Shown here: in pieces, positions 34,556 to 42,449 of the stretch | Numbering within the stretch: the stretch's first letter is position 1 | How the letters are laid out: every line of letters starts with the position of its first letter | Source: JBFMHP01 sp040752855 | GTDB lineage: Bacteria; Pseudomonadota; Gammaproteobacteria; RBG-16-57-12 | Length of the DNA: 64,000 nt | Direction: 5' to 3' | NCBI GenBank assembly: GCA_040752855.1 | Contig: JBFMHP010000027.1 | Span: forward strand, 1 to 64,000 | Position numbers and translations under genes: made by a program | The notes under the pieces: model-generated | What the model saw: the letters and a program-made list of their open reading frames with translations, nothing else | Told to the model about the DNA's origin: nothing | Database searches by the model: none

Positions 34556-35408
34556 GCGCACGCGCGTGATCTGCCAGGGATTCACCGGTCGCGAGGGGAC
34601 CTTTCATTCCGAGCAGGCGCTGGTCTACGGCACCAAGCTGGTCGGCGGCGTTACACCGGGCAAGGGCGGACAAAGGCATTTGGGGTTGCCGGTGTTCAAC
34701 ACCGTGCGTGATGCCGTGGCCAAGACCGGGGCTGAAGCCTCGATGATCTTCGTCCCGGCGATGTCCGCGGCGGATGCGATCCTTGAGGCGGCCGATGCCG
34801 GCATCAAGCTCATCGTCTGTATCACCGAAGGCATCCCGATTCAGGACATGCTGAACGTGAAGGCGGCGCTGGTGCAGCGCGATGTGCGCCTGATCGGCCC
34901 GAATTGCCCCGGCATCATCGCTCCGGGGGAATGCAAGATCGGTATCATGCCCGCGCAGATCCACAGCAAAGGCATCATCGGCATTGTCTCGCGCTCGGCC
35001 ACCCTCACCTATGAGGCAGTGCTGCAGACCTCGCGGCAGGGGTTGGGACAGAGCACGTGCATCGGTATCGGCGGCGATCCGATCCACGGGATGAGTTTCG
35101 TCGACTGCCTGGCCCTGTTCGAGCAGGACCGGCAGACCAAGGGCATCATCCTGGTCGGTGAGATCGGCGGCGCCGCCGAGGAAGAGGCGGCGGCGTATAT
35201 CCGCGAGTCGGTGCGCAAGCCCGTGGTGGCCTACATCGCCGGCTTGCTGGCGCCGCCCGGCAAACGCATGGGGCATGCGGGCGCGATCATCTCCGGTGGA
35301 CGAGGTACGGCCATGGCCAAGATCGAGGCGCTGGAGGCTGCGGGTGTTGCGGTAGTGCGCAATCCCACCGAGCTGGGCCGGCGCATGTTGGAATTTTTCC
35401 GAGATTAA
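34536..35408 (+). CDS. sucD: Succinate-CoA ligase, alpha subunit
   Basis: SucD binds CoA and carries the phosphohistidine. The 290-residue product (ATG 34536, with AAGGGAG six bases upstream, preferred over GTG 34530) starts MAVLIDKRTRVICQGFTGRE and has IGPNCPGIIAPGECKIGIMP and the active-site histidine in KRMGHAGAIISGG. IGIGGDPIHG is the second phosphate-binding helix. Length matches the family (289 in E. coli). nadE starts 13 bases after the stop. Confidence 0.95.
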   Translation: MAVLIDKRTRVICQGFTGREGTFHSEQALVYGTKLVGGVTPGKGGQRHLGLPVFNTVRDAVAKTGAEASMIFVPAMSAADAILEAADAGIKLIVCITEGIPIQDMLNVKAALVQRDVRLIGPNCPGIIAPGECKIGIMPAQIHSKGIIGIVSRSATLTYEAVLQTSRQGLGQSTCIGIGGDPIHGMSFVDCLALFEQDRQTKGIILVGEIGGAAEEEAAAYIRESVRKPVVAYIAGLLAPPGKRMGHAGAIISGGRGTAMAKIEALEAAGVAVVRNPTELGRRMLEFFRD

Positions 35409-35421
35409 GGAGCGCATCTCA

Positions 35422-37065
35422 GTGACGGCGACGAACCAAACCTTGCGTATCGTCATGGCGCAGCTCAATTTCACTGTCGGTGATATCGACGGCAACGCCG
35501 CGAAGATCGTACAGGCTGCGAATTCGGCGCGCGACGATCTGCATGCCGATGTCATTGTCTTTCCGGAATTGGCGGTCAGCGGCTATCCGCCGGAGGACCT
35601 GCTGCTGCGCCCCGGCCTGCATACGCGCGTGCTGAAAGTGATGGAACGCATCAAGCGCGAGATCAGCGGCATCGTTGCGGTGATCGGTTATCCGCGTCAG
35701 GCCGCCGGCGGTTTGTACAACGCCGCCTCCGTTATTCAAGGCTCCACCGTGCTCGGCACCACCTTGAAACAACATCTGCCCAATTACAGCGTCTTCGACG
35801 AGAAACGCTACTTCATGCCCGGAGCAGAGACCCCGGCGGTGGTTGAGATCAAGGGGGCCAAGCTCGGCGTCGTGATCTGTGAAGATATCTGGATGCCCGG
35901 GCCGGTTCGGCAAGCGGTGGATGCGGGCGCGCAGATCGTGCTGGTGCTCAACGCCTCTCCGTATCATATGGGCAAGGGCAACGAACGTCATGAGGCGGCG
36001 CGCGCGCGGATCAAGGAATCACCTGTGCCACTGGTCTACGTGAATCTGGTTGGCGGGCAGGATGAACTCGTGTTCGATGGCGGCTCATTTGTCATGAACG
36101 AACGCGGCGAGCTGATGCAGCAGGCGCCGTCTTTCGAGGAAGGGTTGTATGTGGCCGAGTTTGCCGTCGCGCCCGGCGTGGTCGAGGCGCGGCGCGGCAT
36201 CTGTTTCGAACCGATGGGCATCGAGCGCAGCGTTTATCGCGCCCTGGTGCTGGGCGTGCGCGACTATATCGAGAAGAACGGCTTTCGCGGCGTGGTGCTC
36301 GGTCTGTCCGGCGGGATCGATTCGGCGTTGACCCTGGCGATCGCCGTCGATGCCATCGGCGCCGAGCGCGTCGAGGCGGTGATGATGCCCTCGCGCTATA
36401 CCGCCGACATGAGCCTGGAGGACGCCGAGGCCGAGGCGCGGCGGCTGGGGGTCGATTATCGCGTGATCCCGATCGAACCTGTGTTTAATGTCTTTCTCCA
36501 GAGCCTGCGCGAGGAATTTGCCGGCACTGCTCCCGACACCACCGAGGAAAACATTCAGGCGCGCTGCCGCGGCGTGCTGCTGATGGCCATCTCCAACAAG
36601 AAGCGCAAGATCGTGCTGACCACCGGCAACAAGAGCGAGATGGCCGTGGGCTATGCCACGCTCTATGGTGATATGGCGGGTGGCTTCGATGTATTGAAGG
36701 ACGTGCCCAAGACGCTGGTCTTCCGTCTGGCGCGCTATCGCAACACGATCTCGCCGGTGATCCCGCAGCGCGTGATCGATCGCCCGCCCTCGGCCGAGCT
36801 GGCGCCGGACCAGAAAGATACCGACAGTCTGCCGCCCTACGAAGTCCTGGATGCCATCCTCGAACGGTATATCGAGCAGGACCAATGCATCGAGGATATC
36901 GTCGCCGCCGGGTTCGACGAGGCGACGGTGCGCCGCGTGGTGCTGATGGTCGATCACAATGAATACAAACGCCGCCAGGCCGCGCCGGGCGTGCGCATCA
37001 CGCGCCGTGCCTTCGGCCGCGACCGGCGCTATCCCATCACCTCGGGGTATCACCGCGGTCGCTAG
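35422..37065 (+). CDS. nadE: Glutamine-dependent NAD+ synthetase
   Basis: NadE amidates deamido-NAD+ to NAD+. At 547 residues this is the two-domain, glutamine-using form. The N-terminal nitrilase domain has Glu in FPELAVSGYPPEDLL, Lys in KQHLPNYSVFDEKRYF and Cys in VVICEDIWMPG. The C-terminal synthetase domain has the PP-loop VLGLSGGIDSALTLAIAVDA and TTGNKSEMAVGYATLYGDM. It starts at GTG 35422 with AAGGAG nine bases upstream. It lies between sucCD and glnB; the nadE-glnB pairing recurs in gammaproteobacteria. Confidence 0.97.
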   Translation: MTATNQTLRIVMAQLNFTVGDIDGNAAKIVQAANSARDDLHADVIVFPELAVSGYPPEDLLLRPGLHTRVLKVMERIKREISGIVAVIGYPRQAAGGLYNAASVIQGSTVLGTTLKQHLPNYSVFDEKRYFMPGAETPAVVEIKGAKLGVVICEDIWMPGPVRQAVDAGAQIVLVLNASPYHMGKGNERHEAARARIKESPVPLVYVNLVGGQDELVFDGGSFVMNERGELMQQAPSFEEGLYVAEFAVAPGVVEARRGICFEPMGIERSVYRALVLGVRDYIEKNGFRGVVLGLSGGIDSALTLAIAVDAIGAERVEAVMMPSRYTADMSLEDAEAEARRLGVDYRVIPIEPVFNVFLQSLREEFAGTAPDTTEENIQARCRGVLLMAISNKKRKIVLTTGNKSEMAVGYATLYGDMAGGFDVLKDVPKTLVFRLARYRNTISPVIPQRVIDRPPSAELAPDQKDTDSLPPYEVLDAILERYIEQDQCIEDIVAAGFDEATVRRVVLMVDHNEYKRRQAAPGVRITRRAFGRDRRYPITSGYHRGR

Positions 37066-37121
37066 TCTTTTTTCACACAACTCGCTAAGCTGTACAGATA
37101 TAACTGAAAGGGGATTTATCC

Positions 37122-37460
37122 GTGAAAAAAATCGAAGCGATCATCAAACCCTTCAAATTGGATGATGTGCGCGAGGCGCTATCGGAGGCTGGCGTGGCCG
37201 GCATGACCGCCACCGAGGTCAAGGGTTTTGGCCGCCAGAAGGGGCACACAGAACTCTATCGCGGCGCGGAATACGTAGTGGATTTCCTGCCCAAGGTGAA
37301 GATCGAACTGGTGGTGCGCGACGAGCTGGTCGAGCGTTGCGTGGAAGCCATCACCAATGCGGCACGCACCGGCAAGATCGGCGATGGCAAGATCTTCGTC
37401 ACCAACGTGGAGCGCGCTATTCGCATCCGCACCGGTGAGGAAGGCGACGAAGCGCTTTAA
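37122..37460 (+). CDS. glnB: Nitrogen regulatory protein P-II
   Basis: P-II senses 2-oxoglutarate, ATP/ADP and, through uridylylation, glutamine, and controls glutamine synthetase and NtrB. The 112-residue product starts at GTG with KKIEAIIKPFKLDDVREALS and has the T-loop GHTELYRGAEYVVDFLPK with the uridylylated Tyr51. The C-terminal TGKIGDGKIFVTNVERAIRI is typical. No amtB neighbour is present, which favours GlnB over GlnK. The TAA stop lies in a TTAA target where a palindromic element has inserted. Confidence 0.95.
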   Translation: MKKIEAIIKPFKLDDVREALSEAGVAGMTATEVKGFGRQKGHTELYRGAEYVVDFLPKVKIELVVRDELVERCVEAITNAARTGKIGDGKIFVTNVERAIRIRTGEEGDEAL

Positions 37461-37576
37461 CCCAGATTTTTCAGTAGCGATCTACTGCGAACGAACAATG
37501 CGATGAATCTGCGCGAAAAAATCTTCACCACCTTGTTCGCTCTCGCTACGTTCGCTACTGGAAAATCTGGGTTTAA
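37457..37576. repeat. Palindromic element family B between convergent glnB and nitroreductase genes, TTAA-flanked
   Basis: The element (37461-37572) begins CCCAGATTTTTCAGTAGCG and ends CGCTACTGGAAAATCTGGGT, an inverted repeat with one or two differences. It is flanked by TTAA at 37457-37460 and 37573-37576 (TTTAA on both sides if a fifth base is counted). The left TTAA contains the glnB stop and the right TTAA contains, on the minus strand, the nitroreductase stop. Its ends resemble those of family A (CCC-GAT-TTTCA pattern), so the two may share a mobiliser. Confidence 0.8.
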
Positions 37577-38094
37577 CGCCGGGTCACCATATCCTTCATC
37601 GGCCGGCGGGGCGAGTCTTCGGGCAGCTCCGCCGGGTATCCGATGCTCAGCATCGCCACCGGCTCCAAACCGTCCTTGATATTCAGCAGTTTTTTCACCC
37701 CCACCGCATCGAAGTGTCCCACCCAGGTCGAGCCCAGTCCCGCCGCGACCGTGGCCAATTGCGCGTACGATGCTGCGATGGTGCTGTCTTGCAGGGCATA
37801 GAGGTCCTTGCCGCGCTCGCCGTAGCTTGTGGCCGAGCGTTGCGGGTCGCTGCAAAACACCAGGCAGACCGGCGCCTGGGCGATGAAGGCCTGGTTGTTG
37901 GCCGCTTGGCTGAGCGCTTTTAACTCATCCGCACGGGTAACCACGATGATGTGATAGGACTGGAGATCGCCGGCCGAGGGCGCCGCGCAGGCCATCTCCA
38001 GGATGGCGTGCAGTTTCTCGGGCTCCACCGGCATGTCGGATTGATAACGGCGCACGGAGTGGCGGTGGCGGACGGTTTCAAAAAAATCCCACAT
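37573..38094 (-). CDS. Nitroreductase-family FMN oxidoreductase
   Basis: This 173-residue protein starts MWDFFETVRHRHSVRRYQSD, where the R-H-S-V-R-R-Y-x-x-D pattern is the FMN-phosphate site of nitroreductases. APSAGDLQSYHIIVVTR and GLGSTWVGHFD follow, and LEPVAMLSIGYPAE matches the C-terminal conserved block. It is of the short form. Substrate cannot be predicted; members reduce nitro compounds, quinones, flavins or dehalogenate. Its stop codon abuts palindromic element B. It lies 15 bases after bamD on the same strand. Confidence 0.9.
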   Translation of the reverse strand: MWDFFETVRHRHSVRRYQSDMPVEPEKLHAILEMACAAPSAGDLQSYHIIVVTRADELKALSQAANNQAFIAQAPVCLVFCSDPQRSATSYGERGKDLYALQDSTIAASYAQLATVAAGLGSTWVGHFDAVGVKKLLNIKDGLEPVAMLSIGYPAELPEDSPRRPMKDMVTRR

Positions 38095-38109
38095 GATGTG
38101 CTCCTCGGT

Positions 38110-38913
38110 TCACGTGTTGGTCGTGAGTTTGCGCAGTTCTTTGATGTCGCGGTACTTCGGATAGTTTTTCTCGAGCACGCGCAGGCTGTCCTGCGCCAAG
38201 TCATCGATGCCGAGCTTGTGATAGGCGCGAATGAGCATGGCCAGCGCGTCGGCGATGGCGGGTGTGCTCGGATAGGTTTCCAGTACATACTTGGCGCGGG
38301 AAGCTGCGGCGGCATAGGCCCCGCGGCGCATGTAATATTCGGCCACATGCAGCTCATGGTGCGCCAGGCTGTTGCTCAGGAATACCATGCGCTGGCGCGC
38401 GTCCTTGGCGTATTTGCTGTTGGGGAAGCGTTTGATCAGTTCGGCGAAATACTGGTAGGAGCGCAGCACCGATCCCGGATCGCGTGTTGACGGATCGACC
38501 GAGAACAGATTGTCCATGAAGGCGTCGCGGGTGTGGAAATCCGCCAGCCCGCGCAGGTAGTAGGCGTAATCGGCATCCGGGTGTGTGGGATAGAGCTTGA
38601 TGAAGCGGTCGGCGGTGGCCACGGCCGATTGCGGATCGCTGTTCTTGTAGTAGGCGAAGGCGGTCATCAGCATGCCCTGCTGGGTGAGTTCGCCGAAGGG
38701 GAAGCGCGTTTCGAGCTTTTCCAGCAGATCGATGGCGCTGCGGTAGTCTTCGTGATCCAGGGCCTCTTTGCCTTCCTTATAGAGCCGTTCGGCGCTCCAG
38801 TTTTCCGGCATCTCGCTCTCTTTCATCGAGGTGCAGGCGGCCAGCCCCAGCACAAACACGGCGATGGCAAGGCATTTGCCCAATGCGGGCAGATAAACTC
38901 GGTATAATGTCAT
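38110..38913 (-). CDS. bamD: Outer-membrane assembly lipoprotein BamD
   Basis: BamD is the essential lipoprotein partner of BamA in outer-membrane protein insertion. From ATG 38913 the product has 267 residues. It has a lipoprotein signal ending LAAC (Cys27) and five TPR repeats starting WSAERLYKEGKEALDHEDYR. The motif ADYAYYLRGLADFHTRD is close to the BamD YAxYxxGL signature. The frame is open to 39006, but only the 38913 start places the lipobox normally. The divergent rluD gene, as in E. coli, supports the assignment. Confidence 0.95.
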   Translation of the reverse strand: MTLYRVYLPALGKCLAIAVFVLGLAACTSMKESEMPENWSAERLYKEGKEALDHEDYRSAIDLLEKLETRFPFGELTQQGMLMTAFAYYKNSDPQSAVATADRFIKLYPTHPDADYAYYLRGLADFHTRDAFMDNLFSVDPSTRDPGSVLRSYQYFAELIKRFPNSKYAKDARQRMVFLSNSLAHHELHVAEYYMRRGAYAAAASRAKYVLETYPSTPAIADALAMLIRAYHKLGIDDLAQDSLRVLEKNYPKYRDIKELRKLTTNT

Positions 38914-38995
38914 AATGACTGTGTTCAAATTCGATAGTAACAGAAAGCGCCCAGTATACACCCACGGGTGTGCGAATGCGCGATAGGATGAGGTG

Positions 38996-39961
38996 ATGTC
39001 CAACAAGCGACTCTTAACGGCCGAGGTGCCGCAGGACTGCGCCGGCCGGCGTGTGGATCAGGTCTTGGCCGATCTGTTTTCCGATTACTCCCGTTCGCGC
39101 CTCAAACAATGGCTGACCGATGGCCAGGTGCTGGTCAACGGCGCGCCGCTGCGCCCCAAGGATAAGGTGTGGGGCGGGGAGCGCATCGAGGTGACCGTGA
39201 TCGATGCGCCGCAGCAGGAGGATCTGCCCCAGGAGATCCCGCTCAATATCGTCTATGAAGACGAGGCGATCATCGTGATCGACAAGCCTGCGGGCCTGGT
39301 GGTCCATCCCGGCAGCGGCAATCCCGACCGCACCCTGCTCAATGCGCTGCTGCATCACGCGCCTGAGCTGATCAATGTGCCGCGCGCAGGAATCGTGCAC
39401 CGCATCGACAAGGAGACCAGCGGCCTGCTGGTGGTGGCGCGCACCCTGGAGGCGCAGACTGCGCTGGTCGAGCAATTGCAGGAGCGCGCCTTCGAGCGCA
39501 TCTACGATGCCGTGGTGGTCGGCGTGATGACCGCCGGTGGTACGATCGATGCGCCGATCGGCCGTCATCCCATCGATCGCAAGCGTATGGCGGTGACCGA
39601 GCGCGGCAAGCCAGCGGTGACCCATTACCGCGTTGCCGAGCGCTTCCGCGGCCACACCCATATCAAGGTCAGGCTCGAGACCGGACGCACGCATCAGATC
39701 CGCGTCCACATGGCCTACCGGCATTATCCGTTGGTCGGCGATCCGGTGTATGGCGGACGCATGAAACTGCCGGCCGGCGCCAGCGAGGAACTGCGCCAAA
39801 CCCTGCGCAATTTCCGCCGTCAGGCCCTGCACGCCCGCGAGCTCGGGCTGGCCCATCCCGGCAGCGGCGAGATCATGCACTGGGAATCGCCCTTGCCGGA
39901 GGACATGCAAACGCTGCTGGCGGTGTTGCGCCAGGATGCGGCCGAGATGGAGCGGCCATGA
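38996..39961 (+). CDS. rluD: Ribosomal large subunit pseudouridine synthase D
   Basis: RluD makes pseudouridines 1911, 1915 and 1917 in helix 69 of 23S rRNA. The 321-residue product has an N-terminal S4-like domain (GRRVDQVLADLFSDYSRSRL) and the catalytic aspartate in GIVHRIDKETSGLLVVART. ETGRTHQIRVHMAYRHYPLV is the RluA-family end motif. ATG 38996 is preferred to the overlapping GTG 38993 because AGGA is better spaced. It overlaps pgeF by four bases (ATGA), as rluD-yfiH do in E. coli. Confidence 0.96.
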   Translation: MSNKRLLTAEVPQDCAGRRVDQVLADLFSDYSRSRLKQWLTDGQVLVNGAPLRPKDKVWGGERIEVTVIDAPQQEDLPQEIPLNIVYEDEAIIVIDKPAGLVVHPGSGNPDRTLLNALLHHAPELINVPRAGIVHRIDKETSGLLVVARTLEAQTALVEQLQERAFERIYDAVVVGVMTAGGTIDAPIGRHPIDRKRMAVTERGKPAVTHYRVAERFRGHTHIKVRLETGRTHQIRVHMAYRHYPLVGDPVYGGRMKLPAGASEELRQTLRNFRRQALHARELGLAHPGSGEIMHWESPLPEDMQTLLAVLRQDAAEMERP

Positions 39962-40713
39962 ACCCGCCGGATCGGTTGTCGCTCATTACCCCTGACTGGC
40001 GAGCACCGGCAAGGGTGCGCGCCTGCACCACGAGCCGCAGCGGTGGAGTAAGCCTTCCTCCGTATGACGGCTTGAATCTGGGTGATCACGTCGGTGACGA
40101 TCCGGCCGCCGTTGCGCAGAATCGCCAGCGTTTGATTGAACACCTCCAGTTGCCCGCGCAGCCCGGCTGGCTGCGGCAGGTGCACGGCATCGAGGTCGCG
40201 CCGCTGTCGGGCGCATTGCAATCGCCTGTCGAGGCCGATGCCTCGGTGACGAGCACTCCGGGTGTGGTCTGCGCGGTGCTGACCGCCGATTGTCTGCCGG
40301 TGCTGTTTTGTGACCGGCGCGGCACGGTGGTGGCCGCTGCGCACGCGGGCTGGCGCGGTCTGCTCGATGGCGTGCTCGAGGCCACAGTGCGGGTGATGGG
40401 CGTGCCGAGCGGGGAAATCCTTGCCTGGTTCGGGCCGGCGATCGGTCCCGAGGCCTTCGAGGTGGGAAATGAGGTGCGTGATGCGTTTGTCGCCGACGCC
40501 CCGGAGGCGCACGCGGCGTTTCGCCCGCACGTCCCCGGCAAGTGGCTGGCGGATATCTACCTCCTGGCGCGACAGCGGCTGAACGCCTGCGGAGTGACCG
40601 CGGTCAGCGGTGGGAACCTTTGCACCTATCGCGACGCCGCGCGGTTCTATTCCTACCGCCGCGATGGCCGCACCGGCCGCATGGCCAGTCTGATCTGGCT
40701 GGCTAAAGACTGA
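39958..40713 (+). CDS. pgeF: Purine nucleoside phosphorylase-like / laccase-domain protein (PgeF, YfiH)
   Basis: The 251-residue product has the multicopper-oxidase-like DUF152 core: VRACTTSRSGGVSLPPYDGL near the start, TADCLPVLFCD with a metal-binding Cys, and AAAHAGWRGLLDGVLEATV with a conserved His. E. coli YfiH/PgeF removes wrongly incorporated serine from the peptidoglycan precursor UDP-MurNAc-L-Ser, and relatives cleave nucleosides. Length (about 245) and the overlap with rluD match. A hairpin between it and the convergent HemK-like gene probably terminates both. Confidence 0.92.
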   Translation: MNPPDRLSLITPDWRAPARVRACTTSRSGGVSLPPYDGLNLGDHVGDDPAAVAQNRQRLIEHLQLPAQPGWLRQVHGIEVAPLSGALQSPVEADASVTSTPGVVCAVLTADCLPVLFCDRRGTVVAAAHAGWRGLLDGVLEATVRVMGVPSGEILAWFGPAIGPEAFEVGNEVRDAFVADAPEAHAAFRPHVPGKWLADIYLLARQRLNACGVTAVSGGNLCTYRDAARFYSYRRDGRTGRMASLIWLAKD

Positions 40714-40766
40714 TAACGCCGAGTTATTGAAGCGGCAGGTCGGTAGGCTAACCCATAGGAGTTGGC

Positions 40767-40830
40767 AGGCTGCTGAAAAACTCCCTCTCCCTTAAGGGAG
40801 AAGGGATTAAAAACCATTTTTCAGCAAGCT
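40767..40830. terminator. Palindromic hairpin between convergent pgeF and HemK-like genes
   Basis: GCTGCTGAAAAACTCCCTC and CCCTTAAGGG sit opposite a partly matching right half ending AAAACCATTTTTCAGCA. The outer GCTGAAAAA/TTTTTCAGC arms give T-runs on both strands, so it can serve as a bidirectional terminator. The inner CCCTCTCCCTTAAGGGAGA part resembles the widespread repeat seen at 31641. It ends immediately at the minus-strand gene's stop codon. Confidence 0.6.
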
Positions 40831-40831
40831 C

Positions 40832-41737
40832 TCAGCCTATGCAACGATAGGCAACGATCGCGCGAACATTTCCTGCAGTATCTGTGATGCCGCGGGTGTC
40901 TTTAAAGTTGGGATTATTAGTCAATTGCCGCAGCATCGGTTCGCCCTGGCCGCGGCCGACCTCGAAGGCCAGCGCGCCACCTTCGGTCAGAAAATCCGGC
41001 GCGGCAGTGATGAGCCGCCGGAGGAAGCTGGCGCCAAACGGCCCGCCATCGAAACATTGCGCGGGCTCATGCTCGGCGATCTCGACGGGCAGGGTCGCGA
41101 CTTTCTGGCTGGAAATGTAGGGCGGATTGCAAACCAACACGTCGACCTTGCCCTCAAGTCCAACGGGGCGGAATGGCTCCAGAAAATCTCCCTCCAGCAA
41201 TTCGACCCGATCGCTCACGCCCGCCAGCAGTGCGTTTTTTCGCGCCAGGCCTACGGCATCCGCCGATATGTCGGAGGCAAAAACGCGGGACTTTGGGGAG
41301 AGGCTGGCAAGGGACACAGCGAGATTGCCCGAACCGGTGCAGACGTCGACGACGACCGCTTGGCCGCGCTGTGCAATCAGATTCTGAAGGATCTCGAGTG
41401 CGGCGTGGCCAAGCATCTCGGTTTCCTGGCGCGGGATCAGTGCCTGCGGACCGGCGTAGAGTTCGATGCCCATAAAGCTTTGTCGTCCGGTGAGATGCGC
41501 GAGCGGAACGCCCAGGAGCCGTTGCCCGACAAGTTCACGCAACCGACCAGCCTGTGCAGGGGTGAGCACAGGCAGCGGATGCCGACCGGCCATGCGCGCG
41601 GAAACTGGAAAGTCCGCCGCCGTGTGCCATAGGGCTTGAAGGGTGCTGAGAGGGGTTTCTTCCGGCTTGTCGGCCAGTGTGCGCAGGTTGTCGGTCAGCC
41701 TGCCGCGCAGTTCTTCAAAGATCGCGCTTTGATCCAT
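40832..41737 (-). CDS. HemK-family N5-glutamine methyltransferase
   Basis: This 301-residue class I methyltransferase has the SAM-binding VVVDVCTGSGNLAVSLAS and the glutamine-binding NPPYIS motif. Upstream lie GVPLAHLTGRQSFMGIELYA and LIPRQETEMLG, equivalent to the PrmC/PrmB R-x-E/D-T-E region. HemK enzymes methylate the GGQ glutamine of release factors (PrmC) or of ribosomal protein L3 (PrmB). It is not beside prfA or aroC, and the N-terminal helical domain differs from standard PrmC, so a distinct target is possible. The start at 41737 is preferred over 41755 because AAGGAG lies eight bases upstream of it. Confidence 0.85.
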   Translation of the reverse strand: MDQSAIFEELRGRLTDNLRTLADKPEETPLSTLQALWHTAADFPVSARMAGRHPLPVLTPAQAGRLRELVGQRLLGVPLAHLTGRQSFMGIELYAGPQALIPRQETEMLGHAALEILQNLIAQRGQAVVVDVCTGSGNLAVSLASLSPKSRVFASDISADAVGLARKNALLAGVSDRVELLEGDFLEPFRPVGLEGKVDVLVCNPPYISSQKVATLPVEIAEHEPAQCFDGGPFGASFLRRLITAAPDFLTEGGALAFEVGRGQGEPMLRQLTNNPNFKDTRGITDTAGNVRAIVAYRCIG

Positions 41738-41867
41738 GTCCTGAACTCCTTCCATAGGTTCCTCCCTGCAGTAGCGAAATCTAATTAAACATTATATTTA
41801 TAATGGTATATGGTGTCCACTATCCAGATGTTTCCTCGGGACACTGCCTTAAGTGTAGTGCACAGAA

Positions 41868-42449
41868 TCAGCGAATATCGGCCGGGGCATCGATGTCCAT
41901 CGAGATGCCCGGGTCGTCGCATTCGTACCGGGTGACTAGTCCGGCATGCCGGTCGAGGAGGAGCCCGGCGCCCTTGTCGCCCCGCAACGCCAACAGTTCC
42001 TCGCGCAGGCCGTAATTAAAACCAATCGGGTGACCGCGCTTACCGTAATGATATGGCGCCACGATCGCACTGCCCTCGCGCAGCAAAGCGCTTACGGCGC
42101 GGGCCGTCTCCAGCCGGATGTAAGGCATGTCGGCCAGGGCGATGAGCCAGCCGGCGCACTCCCCGCTGGCCGCAACCGCTTGGGCGATGCTGGCCCCCAA
42201 GCCTGGATGAGTGCTGGTGCAGGTGATCACGCGCAGGTCCTCCGCTTCCAGCAGACGGCGAAGCGGTAGGTTGTCCGGGCGGACGATGGCCAGGCTCTGG
42301 TCGGTGGCCGCCCGCAGTACCCGGGCGGCGGTTACCGCAATCGGTACGCCGTCGCCGAGCGGGTGCAACAGCTTGTCGCCGCCGAAACGCGTGCTGCGGC
42401 CGGCGGCGAGCAATAGGCCGGCGATGGGCTGGCCGGACGGAGTTTTCAT
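41868..42449 (-). CDS. mocA: MobA/MocA-like molybdenum cofactor nucleotidyltransferase
   Basis: The 193-residue product opens GQPIAGLLLAAGRSTRFGGD-K, the nucleotidyltransferase signature L-A-A-G-x-S-x-R-x-G-x-x-K. IALADMPYIRLETA supplies the metal-binding aspartate. Such proteins transfer CMP (MocA) or GMP (MobA) to molybdopterin. The place behind xdhC and a xanthine-oxidase-family enzyme favours MocA, making the cytosine dinucleotide cofactor that this enzyme class uses. It overlaps xdhC by four bases (ATGA type). Gene symbol is by context and similarity. Confidence 0.82.
   Translation of the reverse strand: MKTPSGQPIAGLLLAAGRSTRFGGDKLLHPLGDGVPIAVTAARVLRAATDQSLAIVRPDNLPLRRLLEAEDLRVITCTSTHPGLGASIAQAVAASGECAGWLIALADMPYIRLETARAVSALLREGSAIVAPYHYGKRGHPIGFNYGLREELLALRGDKGAGLLLDRHAGLVTRYECDDPGISMDIDAPADIR

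Noticed and set aside
37066..37121. Sigma-54 promoter for glnB
   Set aside because: No GG-N10-GC pattern with the expected flanks in the 56-base nadE-glnB gap.
6115..37576. Recurring palindromes as a CRISPR-like array
   Set aside because: Copies are scattered, 77-177 bp long, flanked by target duplications and have no regular spacers or cas genes.
38903..38908. TATAAT as a promoter for rluD
   Set aside because: No -35 element at a workable distance; the site overlaps the bamD 5' end and may be chance.
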